A stretch of DNA of 64,000 nt from Massilia sp. YIM B02763 (lineage in GTDB: Bacteria; Pseudomonadota; Gammaproteobacteria; Burkholderiales; Burkholderiaceae_D). The position numbers and the translations under genes are program-made. The stretch spans positions 345,619-409,618 of the forward strand of contig NZ_JASNRD010000003.1 in NCBI RefSeq assembly GCF_030412015.1. The letters are read 5' to 3'. Within the stretch, counting starts at the first letter, position 1; the number at the start of each line of letters is the position of its first letter. Shown here one piece after another: positions 41,729-49,900 of the stretch. The notes beneath the pieces are model-generated. The model had not been told where the DNA came from, searched no databases, and worked only from the letters and a program-made list of their open reading frames with translations.

Positions 41729-42102
41729 TGGCAATGACCACTGCTGAAGCTACCATCATCTCCGCCGGGACGGTAATCGCCGCCGGCGGTACCGAGGCAT
41801 CGCCGGTCGCCGCGGGGGTAGGCCAGACCGTCGGTCCGTTCGCAGACTACGCGGCCACCTTCGCCTATCGCATCACCAACAGCGGCGGCTCGCTCGGCGC
41901 CGGCGCGACCATCGTGTTCTACGTGAGCGCGGGCGGTCGGCTGTACGAGGTCGACCGCGTGACGGGTGACACCGTCGCCGGCAGTACGCTGAGCGGCACG
42001 ATCCCGTGTCCGCCCGGTTTTGCGTACGCGACCGCCAAGGTCTTCGGCAACCAGACGAATTCCGTAACCGTCGAAGTGTTCTTGGAACGCCAGGTGCCAT
42101 AA
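41728..42102 (+). CDS. Hypothetical structural protein, beta-rich
   Basis: A 124-residue protein with alternating small residues and beta strands (AGVGQTVGPFADYAATFAYR, SAGGRLYEVDRVTGDTVAGS). The ATG overlaps the previous stop by one base (TAATG). It is probably a virion surface or decoration protein; this is inference from composition and place. Confidence 0.6.
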   Translation: MAMTTAEATIISAGTVIAAGGTEASPVAAGVGQTVGPFADYAATFAYRITNSGGSLGAGATIVFYVSAGGRLYEVDRVTGDTVAGSTLSGTIPCPPGFAYATAKVFGNQTNSVTVEVFLERQVP

Positions 42103-42105
42103 GCC

Positions 42106-43635
42106 ATGACCCACTTCTACCGCCGACAGCCGCCGCGCGGGGCGAAGGTTGCCGGCGGCTCGCCGCTCGGGCGCGGCATTACAGCGCATTTCCCCTTCAA
42201 CGGCACCCTGGCGTCGGCGGCCCGAAATCGAGGCCGGGCGCCGGTCGTCACCGCCGGCCCGGCGCTGCGGGCATCCGCTGCAGGGTGGTTCGTGCAAGGC
42301 AACGGATCCGGCAAGATCGTCTATCCTGACCTGCTGCCGTCCGCAATGGGCGTGGCCGGCGCATCACCGCGCACGATCGTTGCCGAGTTTTACATGGGCG
42401 ACACCTCCGCGTCGAAATGCGTGCTCAGCTGCGGCGACACGTCCGCCGGCATGCGCACGCAGTTCACTCTGCTGACGAACAACCAGTACCGTAGCGTCCA
42501 GCTGGCGACGTACGGCAACGACGTCAATTACAGTCCGTTCAGCACGGGCGGCACGGGCGCCAAGGTATTCCTGATCGTCGCCTACGACGGCAATACGACG
42601 CTGACGTTCCGGTCTTGGTCGAGGCTGGACTCGACTGGCGAGGTAGTGTTCAACAGCCAGACGTCGACGCTGGGCGGGCCGCTCAACACCGGGAATACCG
42701 TGCCGCTGAACCTGATGGGCGGCGGCACATACGGGTTCGCGCCGATGGTGACGGCGCTGTACCACCTGTCGATCTACGGCGGGCGATGCCTGACGCCGGC
42801 TGAGATGGACCGGCTGTATGCCGACCGCCACCAGGTGATGTCGGCACCAGTGTCCTTTCCGTACGCGGCGCTCGCAGTGCCTGCGCCAGTCGTTCGGACG
42901 TTGAGTGCCGACACTACGGGCTTCTCGCTGGCGGCTGCGGCGGCGGCAATACGGGCATCGCGACGCATCGCAGCGATACCAGCAGGGGTTTCCACCATCG
43001 GGGCAGCCGTCGACATGCGCGCGGGTCGGCGCCTGCCAGCGGCCCTAGGTGGCTTCGACCTGGGCATTGCAGGCGCCCAGATTCTCGTCTCCCGGCGGCT
43101 CTCCGCTGCGGTCGGCGCACATGCTTTTTCGGGCAACGGGACTTCGCTGCGCGGCGCTCGAAAACTCGCAGCGGGCGGCGGGATATTCTCGATGGCCGCC
43201 CGTCCTGTGGACATGGTCTACGTTCCTGGTGAAGCAAAACAGGAATATGTGCTGGCGGCCGCGGTCGGTACGTTAGAGCTTACTGGCTCCGTTGCGGCAC
43301 TGCGGGCTCGGCGAGGAATTGTCACAGGCGCAGGGGTGTTCTCTTCGGCGGGATCAGGAGTGCGCTTGGCGGCTGGTCGGAAACTGGTCTCGACTTCAGC
43401 TTCGTTTGCACTACAGGTGTCGGTGGCGGCCCTCCGCGCGTCCCGCTACGCGCCAGCAGAGCTGGGCATATTCAATGGCGTCGGCGGCGATGTGCGGTTG
43501 CGCTACAGCGCCCAGATCGATTATGCGAGCGCGCCGGCGGGCCCAGGCTACACGCCGCAGCGGCACTACAACGAAAGCCGACCGGCTGCGACCAGTTCGC
43601 CCAGGCCGGCAGCAATTCAAAGGAATTATCGATGA
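42106..43635 (+). CDS. LamG-like protein with nine 22-residue repeats, probable head decoration
   Basis: A 509-residue protein. Residues about 20-245 have a concanavalin/LamG-like jelly roll (TIVAEFYMGDTSASKCVLSC, VTALYHLSIYGGRCLTPAEM, DRLYADRH). Residues 271-468 contain nine tandem repeats of about 22 residues with the pattern GxFxLxGxxAxLRAxRKLxA, one with a 7-residue insertion. The tail is Pro/Arg-rich. Similar repeats occur in phage decoration proteins. Placed between capsid and connectors, it may bind cells or carbohydrate. Confidence 0.7.
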   Translation: MTHFYRRQPPRGAKVAGGSPLGRGITAHFPFNGTLASAARNRGRAPVVTAGPALRASAAGWFVQGNGSGKIVYPDLLPSAMGVAGASPRTIVAEFYMGDTSASKCVLSCGDTSAGMRTQFTLLTNNQYRSVQLATYGNDVNYSPFSTGGTGAKVFLIVAYDGNTTLTFRSWSRLDSTGEVVFNSQTSTLGGPLNTGNTVPLNLMGGGTYGFAPMVTALYHLSIYGGRCLTPAEMDRLYADRHQVMSAPVSFPYAALAVPAPVVRTLSADTTGFSLAAAAAAIRASRRIAAIPAGVSTIGAAVDMRAGRRLPAALGGFDLGIAGAQILVSRRLSAAVGAHAFSGNGTSLRGARKLAAGGGIFSMAARPVDMVYVPGEAKQEYVLAAAVGTLELTGSVAALRARRGIVTGAGVFSSAGSGVRLAAGRKLVSTSASFALQVSVAALRASRYAPAELGIFNGVGGDVRLRYSAQIDYASAPAGPGYTPQRHYNESRPAATSSPRPAAIQRNYR

Positions 43636-44192
43636 GCACACGACTGATCTCCCCACCTGTGGGGTTAGCAGTGTCTTTGGCAGACGCGCAGCTGGCCGCT
43701 CGCGTGGACGTCGACGACCAGGGTAAGTCGCCGCTCGACGCCGAGATCCTGCAGGCCATTCGCACCTACACGGCCGAAGCGGAGATGAATACTAAGCGCG
43801 CCATCATCGAACAGACGTGGCGCGTGACGCTTGATCGGTTCGACGGCTCGATCAAGTTGGCTAAGGCCCGCGTCCTGCAAGTCGAGCACGTGAAGTTCTA
43901 CGACAACGACGGTGTGCAGCAAACCCTGAACCCTGACCACTACCAGGTAGACACCGAGAGTGAGCCTGGCTACGTCGTCCCGGCGACAGGACGAGCCTGG
44001 CCAGCAACGGCGAGCCGGATCAACGCGGTCGAGGTTCAGTACAAGGCCGGTTATGGACCGGACGATGCGTCGGTTCCGGACGGCATCAAAGGCTTTATCC
44101 TGGCGCGCATCGCCGAGCATTTCGAGACGGGCGGGCAGCCGAAGAACGAATTCGTCAAGCGGCTGCTCTGGCCGTATGTGGTGTACGCATGA
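43632..44192 (+). CDS. Head-tail connector (gp6-like)
   Basis: A 186-residue protein of the phiE125 gp8/HK97 gp6 type (LISPPVGLAVSLADAQLAAR, IRTYTAEAEMNTKRAIIEQT, VPDGIKGFILARIAEHFETG). It forms the adaptor ring below the portal. It overlaps its neighbours by four bases on both sides. Confidence 0.85.
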   Translation: MSTRLISPPVGLAVSLADAQLAARVDVDDQGKSPLDAEILQAIRTYTAEAEMNTKRAIIEQTWRVTLDRFDGSIKLAKARVLQVEHVKFYDNDGVQQTLNPDHYQVDTESEPGYVVPATGRAWPATASRINAVEVQYKAGYGPDDASVPDGIKGFILARIAEHFETGGQPKNEFVKRLLWPYVVYA

Positions 44193-44497
44193 AGATGAAC
44201 GACCGTATCACGTTGCTCAAGCGCGAGTCCGGTAGGAACGCAGCCGGTCAGCCCGCGGAGACCTGGCCAGACGTCGCGACGATCTGGGCCCACGTCAAGT
44301 TTGAAACGGGGGCCCAGGTGTTACGCGCTAATGCCGACATTTCTGTCGTGCGCGTGTCGATCAGGATCCGCGTGCGCGCCGACGTCGACCAAACGTTTCG
44401 CGTTCGCCACAAGGGCGTCGAATACGACGTCAAGTCTGTCATCCCCGATTCCAGCGATCGGGCATTCATGTTCCTCGTGTGCGAGGCCACTAGATGA
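44189..44497 (+). CDS. Head closure/head-tail adaptor (gp9/SPP1 gp16-like)
   Basis: A 102-residue beta-barrel protein (MKMNDRITLLKRESGRNAAG, WPDVATIWAHVKFETGAQVL, GVEYDVKSVIPDSSDRAFMF). This is the standard head closure signature. It is coupled to the previous and next genes by ATGA overlaps. Confidence 0.85.
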   Translation: MKMNDRITLLKRESGRNAAGQPAETWPDVATIWAHVKFETGAQVLRANADISVVRVSIRIRVRADVDQTFRVRHKGVEYDVKSVIPDSSDRAFMFLVCEATR

Positions 44498-45012
44498 TCG
44501 AATTCGACACATCGGCTTTGCTGCGTGCCGTTACCGATACTGTCAACGAGGTGCGCGATTCGATCGACGAGCCGACGCTACGCGCGGTCGGTTTCGTCGG
44601 CGCGGACCTGTTCAGGGAGCAGGCTAAGACAAACGCCCTGTCGCATGCGAAGACCTACACAATTCATCGCAACATCATCGTCAAGCGCGTTGAAGAGCAA
44701 TCTGACGGCGCTAACCGCCAGGTCTACCTCGTGACCGTTCGCAAGGGCGATTACGGCGGTGGGGACGCGTATTACTGGTCCTGGGTCGAGCATGGCCATA
44801 AATTCGTTCCGAGGAACACAAAGGTCAGCAAGCGCACCGGAAAGAAAATCAACTGGGCGGCGCACCGCCGCGCGGCAGAGCTCGAATACGGCACTGCGAC
44901 GGTACCGGCGTACCCGTTCATGCGACCGGCCTACGAGAGTAGAAAAGCTGATGCAGTGGATGCGATGACGGCAGAACTGAAACAGCTACTAGAAAGGAAC
45001 GCGACCCGATGA
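44494..45012 (+). CDS. Tail completion protein, HK97 gp10 family
   Basis: A 172-residue basic protein with the HK97 gp10 pattern: an N-terminal helix, then AYYWSWVEHGHKFVP and the C-terminal VPAYPFMRPAYESRKADAVD. It joins the tail to the head. Position and overlaps agree with the canonical connector order. Confidence 0.82.
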   Translation: MIEFDTSALLRAVTDTVNEVRDSIDEPTLRAVGFVGADLFREQAKTNALSHAKTYTIHRNIIVKRVEEQSDGANRQVYLVTVRKGDYGGGDAYYWSWVEHGHKFVPRNTKVSKRTGKKINWAAHRRAAELEYGTATVPAYPFMRPAYESRKADAVDAMTAELKQLLERNATR

Positions 45013-45356
45013 CTGTTCATGTGAAGGTGCGCGAAGCTCTGTCCGGCCTGGCATGCGACCAGGTGTTCCCCATCGTTGCACCAGAGGGGACGCTGCCGCC
45101 CTACGTAGTGTTCCAAGTCGTGGGCGGCGATCCGCAAGAGTTCATCACCGGCGAGAAGCCGGAGAAGCGACAGCGGCGCTTGCAGGTCAACGTGTGGTCC
45201 GAGTCGATTATCGAGGCTGAGGACATTGCGCAGCAGTCGGAAGACGCACTGCGCGCCGCCGGCCTTCAGGCCGAGGTCTTGACGGTTGCAGCTGACACCT
45301 ACGATGAGACCACGAAGCGCTGCGGCAAAGTCCAGGAGTTCTACCTCTTCTGCTGA
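45009..45356 (+). CDS. Tail terminator (DUF3168)
   Basis: A 115-residue DUF3168 protein (VREALSGLACDQVFPIVAPE, QRRLQVNVWSESIIEAEDIA, QVFP/YVVFQVV strand). DUF3168 proteins cap the tail tube and stop its growth. It is the last gene before a terminator-like hairpin. Confidence 0.85.
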   Translation: MTVHVKVREALSGLACDQVFPIVAPEGTLPPYVVFQVVGGDPQEFITGEKPEKRQRRLQVNVWSESIIEAEDIAQQSEDALRAAGLQAEVLTVAADTYDETTKRCGKVQEFYLFC

Positions 45357-45375
45357 TCACCTCCAATTTCAAAGC

Positions 45376-45408
45376 GAGCCGCCCGAGCAATCCGGCGGCT
45401 CTTTTTTT
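45376..45408 (+). terminator. Terminator-like hairpin before the tail tube gene
   Basis: GAGCCGCC / GGCGGCTC with a 10-base loop followed by seven T residues, 39 bases before the tail tube start. Confidence 0.8.
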
Positions 45409-45446
45409 GCCCGGCTCCCGGGCTCTTTACCTGAAAGGCCCTTTCC

Positions 45447-46094
45447 ATGGCAGTTTCCATCCCCAACGGCGCGACGTTTGCTGTCGCTTCCGCCTATGCA
45501 ACCGCGGTCGGCGTCACCGCTGCAAGCAACGCATCGGAATGCGTACTGACGACTGCAGCAAATACCCTGGCGGTCGGCGACTTCGTCGAGTACACCAGCG
45601 GCTGGCCGCGCGCGAACCTGCGCGTATTCCGTGTGAAGGCCGCCACCAGCACGAGCGTCACCCTGGAAGGTTTCGACACCACGGCGACCAAGATCTTCCC
45701 GGCCGGCGGCGGCGTCGGTTCGGTGCGCAAGGTCACGACCTGGGTGCCGATTCCGTTCATGAAGGCGTTCGAGGTTTCGGGCGGCGATCCGAAGTACAAC
45801 ACCGAGGAATTCCTCGACTACCCGGACGAGATGCAGATGCCGAACGGTTTCTCCGCGGTGTCCGTGACCATGACCATCGCCGACGATCCCACGCTGCCGC
45901 ACCACAACGTGCTCCAGGCCGCTACGGACAACTCGGCTACCGTCGCCGTGAAGGTCGTGCTGCCGTCCGGCGCGCCGATTCTTTACTCGGGCCTGCCGGG
46001 CTTCAACCCGAACCCGACCCTGGGCAAGGGTAACGCGATGGTCGTCAAGTGCGGCCTGGCGCTGCAGGGCCGCCCGGTCCGCTACGCGTCGTAA
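45447..46094 (+). CDS. Major tail tube protein
   Basis: A 215-residue protein (GATFAVASAYATAVGVTAAS, VPIPFMKAFEVSGGDPKYNT, LPSGAPILYSGLPGFNPNPT). Position right after DUF3168 and before the tail chaperones, together with length and beta-rich composition, identifies the tube subunit. A second, weaker hairpin (46106-46136, GCCAGCG/CGCTGGC then TTTT) follows it. Confidence 0.85.
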   Translation: MAVSIPNGATFAVASAYATAVGVTAASNASECVLTTAANTLAVGDFVEYTSGWPRANLRVFRVKAATSTSVTLEGFDTTATKIFPAGGGVGSVRKVTTWVPIPFMKAFEVSGGDPKYNTEEFLDYPDEMQMPNGFSAVSVTMTIADDPTLPHHNVLQAATDNSATVAVKVVLPSGAPILYSGLPGFNPNPTLGKGNAMVVKCGLALQGRPVRYAS

Positions 46095-46191
46095 CAGTGT
46101 TGCCAGCCAGCGTCATGCGGTTGGCGCTGGCCTTTTCGCCGCGGGGTAGCTCCTCGCGGTCTTTTTTACCTACCTCTGAAAGACAAAAATC

Positions 46192-46620
46192 ATGGCACAG
46201 AAAATCAAGCTGGGCGCCCGCCCGAAATCGTTCACCCGTCTGGTCGCATTTCCGATGATCGAAGGCGGCGAAGATGGCTGCATCGAAGTCCAGTTCAAGT
46301 ACCGCACCCGTAAAGAGCTGGCGAAGCTGACCGACGAGGTTCAAGGTGCTCGCCAGGCCCTGCATGACGCCGATATCGAAGCCATCAAGGCCAAGGCCGA
46401 CAAAAACGAGCCGATCGACGTGTTCAAGCAGTCGGACATGATCGACCGTGACATTTCGCTGACCGTCGACTACCTCATGCAGGTCATGGACGGTTGGAAC
46501 CTGGACGAGAAGTTCGATCGTCGCGCGCTCGAGCAGTTGGCTGACGAGGTACCGGCGGCATTGCGCGCGATCGTCGACACCTACCGCACCGCGATCAACG
46601 AGGGCCGCCTGGGAAACTAA
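46192..46620 (+). CDS. Tail assembly chaperone (gpG-like)
   Basis: A 142-residue protein (FTRLVAFPMIEGGEDGCIEV, FKYRTRKELAKLTDEVQGAR, DISLTVDYLMQVMDGWNLDE). It binds the tape measure and tail tube before assembly. The last three sense codons contain the slippery site GGGAAAC, so a share of ribosomes should make a longer GT-type product. Confidence 0.85.
   Translation: MAQKIKLGARPKSFTRLVAFPMIEGGEDGCIEVQFKYRTRKELAKLTDEVQGARQALHDADIEAIKAKADKNEPIDVFKQSDMIDRDISLTVDYLMQVMDGWNLDEKFDRRALEQLADEVPAALRAIVDTYRTAINEGRLGN
46611..46617 (+). promoter_or_regulatory. Programmed -1 frameshift site in the tail chaperone gene
   Basis: G GGA AAC in the zero frame, right before the TAA stop (46618-46620), is a canonical X-XXY-YYZ site. 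A -1 shift continues through CTA AGG GAG GTC GCC GAG GCC without a stop into the frame of the next gene at 46638. Confidence 0.8.
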
Positions 46621-46637
46621 GGGAGGTCGCCGAGGCC

Positions 46638-46931
46638 ATGTTCACGCCGCCGCCAAGTGAGCATGAGCTCGCGGCGGCCGGCTTGACGCTGGAGGATCTA
46701 CAAGGCGCCGACGTTGAAATTTGGCCGGAGAACCAAGGCGCCTATTTCTTGTTCGCCCAACTGCAAACGCAGTGGCGAACAGGAATGAGCGGGGCCACTG
46801 GCCTCGACTACAACACGTTGTTTCACAAGATGGACCGGATGGGCCTCGAACCTGACGAATACGAGGATCTTGAAGACGACGTTCGAACGATGGAGTTCGC
46901 CGCTCTCGAGGCGATGAACAAGAAAGACTAA
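46638..46931 (+). CDS. DUF1799 tail chaperone, frameshift extension (gpT-like)
   Basis: A 97-residue DUF1799 protein (ENQGAYFLFAQLQTQWRTGM, NTLFHKMDRMGLEPDEYEDL). It lies in the -1 frame relative to the gpG-like gene, so it is mainly expected as the C-terminal part of a fusion. A GGGAGG 11 bases before its own ATG could also allow independent translation. Confidence 0.82.
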   Translation: MFTPPPSEHELAAAGLTLEDLQGADVEIWPENQGAYFLFAQLQTQWRTGMSGATGLDYNTLFHKMDRMGLEPDEYEDLEDDVRTMEFAALEAMNKKD

Positions 46932-46932
46932 C

Positions 46933-46960
46933 CGGCCGCTTCGCGCGGCCGTCTTTATTT
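46933..46960 (+). terminator. Terminator-like hairpin before the tape measure gene
   Basis: CGGCCGC / GCGGCCG around TTCGC, followed by TCTTTATTT and the tape measure start ten bases later. Confidence 0.65.
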
Positions 46961-46970
46961 GGGCCTGCGC

Positions 46971-49900
46971 ATGACCGAAGTCGTCAATCAAGCAACTATT
47001 CTCGTCACAGCCGACGCTACGGGCGTCGAGGCGGGCTTGCGTCCTGCGGTAGCGGCTGCCCAACAGGCAGGCCAGGCGATCTCCCGCGTAGGCGATGGCG
47101 CTGCTGGGGCGTCGCGCAGCGTCGAAACGGCTGGGCGAAGCATCGTCTCATCGATCCAGCGCGCAACGGTCGCCTTGGAGTCGGGCAGCCGGACGTCGGC
47201 TGCGTACTTCGAACTGCTGGCCCGTCAGAAGGGCGTCGATCCTTCGATCCTGGCTCCATACATCGCCCAACTGCGGGCGGTGGAGGATGCCCAGGCGCGC
47301 GCCGCTCAGGCAGCTAGTGCCCAGCAGGCCGCGCAACAGCAGACTGCTGAAGGCATTCGTGCTCAGGCAGCGGCACAGCGAGAGCTGGCCCAGGCTCAAG
47401 CGACCCGAGACAATTTCGTCGCATCTCTACGAGAGCAGATTGCACTGTTCGGCGCGTCGACTGAGCAGGCGCAGCGATACCGCGCCGCCCAGATTGGCGC
47501 GTCGCAAGCTGCGGAGCCGCTGATTGCGCAACTCCAGGCGATGCGCTCGGCCCAGGAGCAAGCCGCCCAGGCCCAGCGGGACAGCGCCGAAGCCGCGAGG
47601 CAACAAGCGGCCGCACAGCGCGAACTGGCCCAAGCGCAGGCGAGCCGCGACGCGTTCCTTTCGAGCCTGCGCGAACAGATCGCCTTGACCGGTCGCACGA
47701 CTGAGGAGACCTTGCGCTATCGCGCGGCGCAACTCGGCGTATCGCAGCAGGCCTCGGCGCTGATCCTGCAACTGGAGAATATGCGTGCAGCGCAGGACCA
47801 GGTCGCCGCTGCCGCCCGGGCCCAAGCACAGGCACAACGCGAAGCGGTCGCCGCCCAGGGCCGTAGGGATTCGTTTATCGCCGATCTGCAGCAACAAGCT
47901 GACGCGATCGGCCGCACTCGCACCGAATTGCTGGAGCTGCGTGCGGCGCAGCTTGGAGTCGCCAACCAGGCTGCGCCGCTGATCGCCCAGCTGCGGGCCG
48001 CTGAAAATGGCCTGAACCACACCGGCATGTCAGCACGCGCCACCGCGGCCGCCATGCGCGGCGTGCCGGCACAGCTGACCGACATTGTCGTCAGCCTCCA
48101 AGGCGGCCAGGCCCCGCTTACCGTGCTGCTGCAGCAGGGTGGTCAGCTTCGCGACATGTTCGGCAGCGTTGGCGGTGCGGCGCGCGCGCTTGGTTCTTCG
48201 GTGCTGGGCCTGATCAATCCCTATACGGTCGCAGCTGCAGCCGTCGGCGCCCTGGCTTATGCCTATTACAAGGGCAGCAAAGAGGTCGACGCATACAATC
48301 GGTCGATCATCCTGTCCGGGAACGCAGCAGGCACGACGGCAAGCCAATTGGCCGACACCGCACGGGAAATCAGTAAGTCGGTTGGAACCCAGGGCGACGC
48401 AGCTGCGGCACTCGCAGAGTTGGCCGGTACCGGTGCGGTCAGCTCGCGAAATCTCAAGCAGTTTGGTGAAGTGGCCGTTCAGGCCCAGAAGTACATCGGC
48501 CGCAGCGTGGAAGACACGGCCAAGGACTTCGCTGAACTCGGCAAGTCGCCTGTCGAGGCGAGTCTCAAACTCGACCAGGCGTACAACTATCTGACGGTTT
48601 CGGTGCTCGACCAGATCAAGGCACTTGAGCGCCAAGGGCGGGTAGTGGAGGCCGGCGAGATTGCCCAGCGAGCCTATGCGACTGCTTGGGCCAGCCGGTC
48701 GGAACAGATGAAGGAAAGCCTCGGCACCATCCAGCGCGCCTGGATGGATACGAAGGACGCCGCCAGCAAGGCGTGGGACGAGTTCCTTGGTATCGGTCGA
48801 AAGAAGACTACCGGCGAACAACTCGCTGATGTCCGCCGACAGATCGCCCTGGCGAAACAGGCGCCCATCGATACGAGCACGATCAAGGGCTATGGCGATG
48901 AGATGCGTCGTCGTGAGGCGAAGAGCAAGCTGCCGAGCCTGGAGAAAGAAGAGTCGAAGCTGCAGAAGGATCTCGACGCTGAGAACCTGCAGGCGCAGCA
49001 GAAGGAGCGCGAGACCGCGCTGAAGAAAGCATCGGCTGCGTGGGACGTCATCATGGAAGGAGCGCTCAGCCGCGCGGACGCGAAGAAGCGTCGAGTGACG
49101 CAGATCACCGAGGCAGCCAAAGCCGCCGGGACGTACGCGAAACCGGAGGATCTGAAGGCCGCGCTGCGCAAGGTGGATCAGGAATTCGAGTCGCTGGACA
49201 ACCCCGCGCTTGCCAAGGCCGAAGGACAACGAGAGGTCGCCAAAGCGGCGCTGGCCGGCGAACTGCAGAATCTCGAAAGCCGGCACAAGCAGCTTCTTAT
49301 GAGCGAGGCCGAGTACATCGCACAGAAGCGTGATCTGCAACTCAAGGAAGCCGACATCGATATCGCCGGCATCCGTGCGCGCGCCCAGCACGACAAAGGC
49401 AAGGAGGATCAGTCCGCATACCAGAAGGACATTGCTGACCTACAGGTGGCCGTCCAGCGTCGAAAGAACATCATCGACGGTGCGAAGAACGACACCGATG
49501 AGTTGGGCACGGCGCGCAAGAAAGCCGTGGCCGACTTGGTGCGTGGTTGGGATGACACGATCGCTTCGGAGAGTGCAGCAACGTCGATCGAGGTCGACCT
49601 TTTCGGAAAGTCTTCGCAGGCGCGTGCCGTGGCCACTGCACAGATGAAACTCGACGTCGATGCCCGCAAGCTGATCGATGACCAGAAGCGAAGCGGACAC
49701 CCTCTCACCGAGAGCGAGATTGCCGATCTGAACAAGGAAACGGCGGCGCGTAAGGAAAAGCTGGCAGCAGTGATGAACGAGCGCGCCGCAATCGCCGCGG
49801 CAAGCCAGCTGCGCGACCAAAATCGGAAGACGGCAGCCGAGTCGATTTCCGATCCGGCCGCGCGTCAAAAGGCGCTGCTGGACATTGAGGCGGACCAGTG

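Noticed and set aside
46638..46931. Frameshift at DUF1799 as a sequencing error
   Set aside because: The heptamer is canonical, both frames encode expected domains, and this arrangement is normal for tail chaperones.
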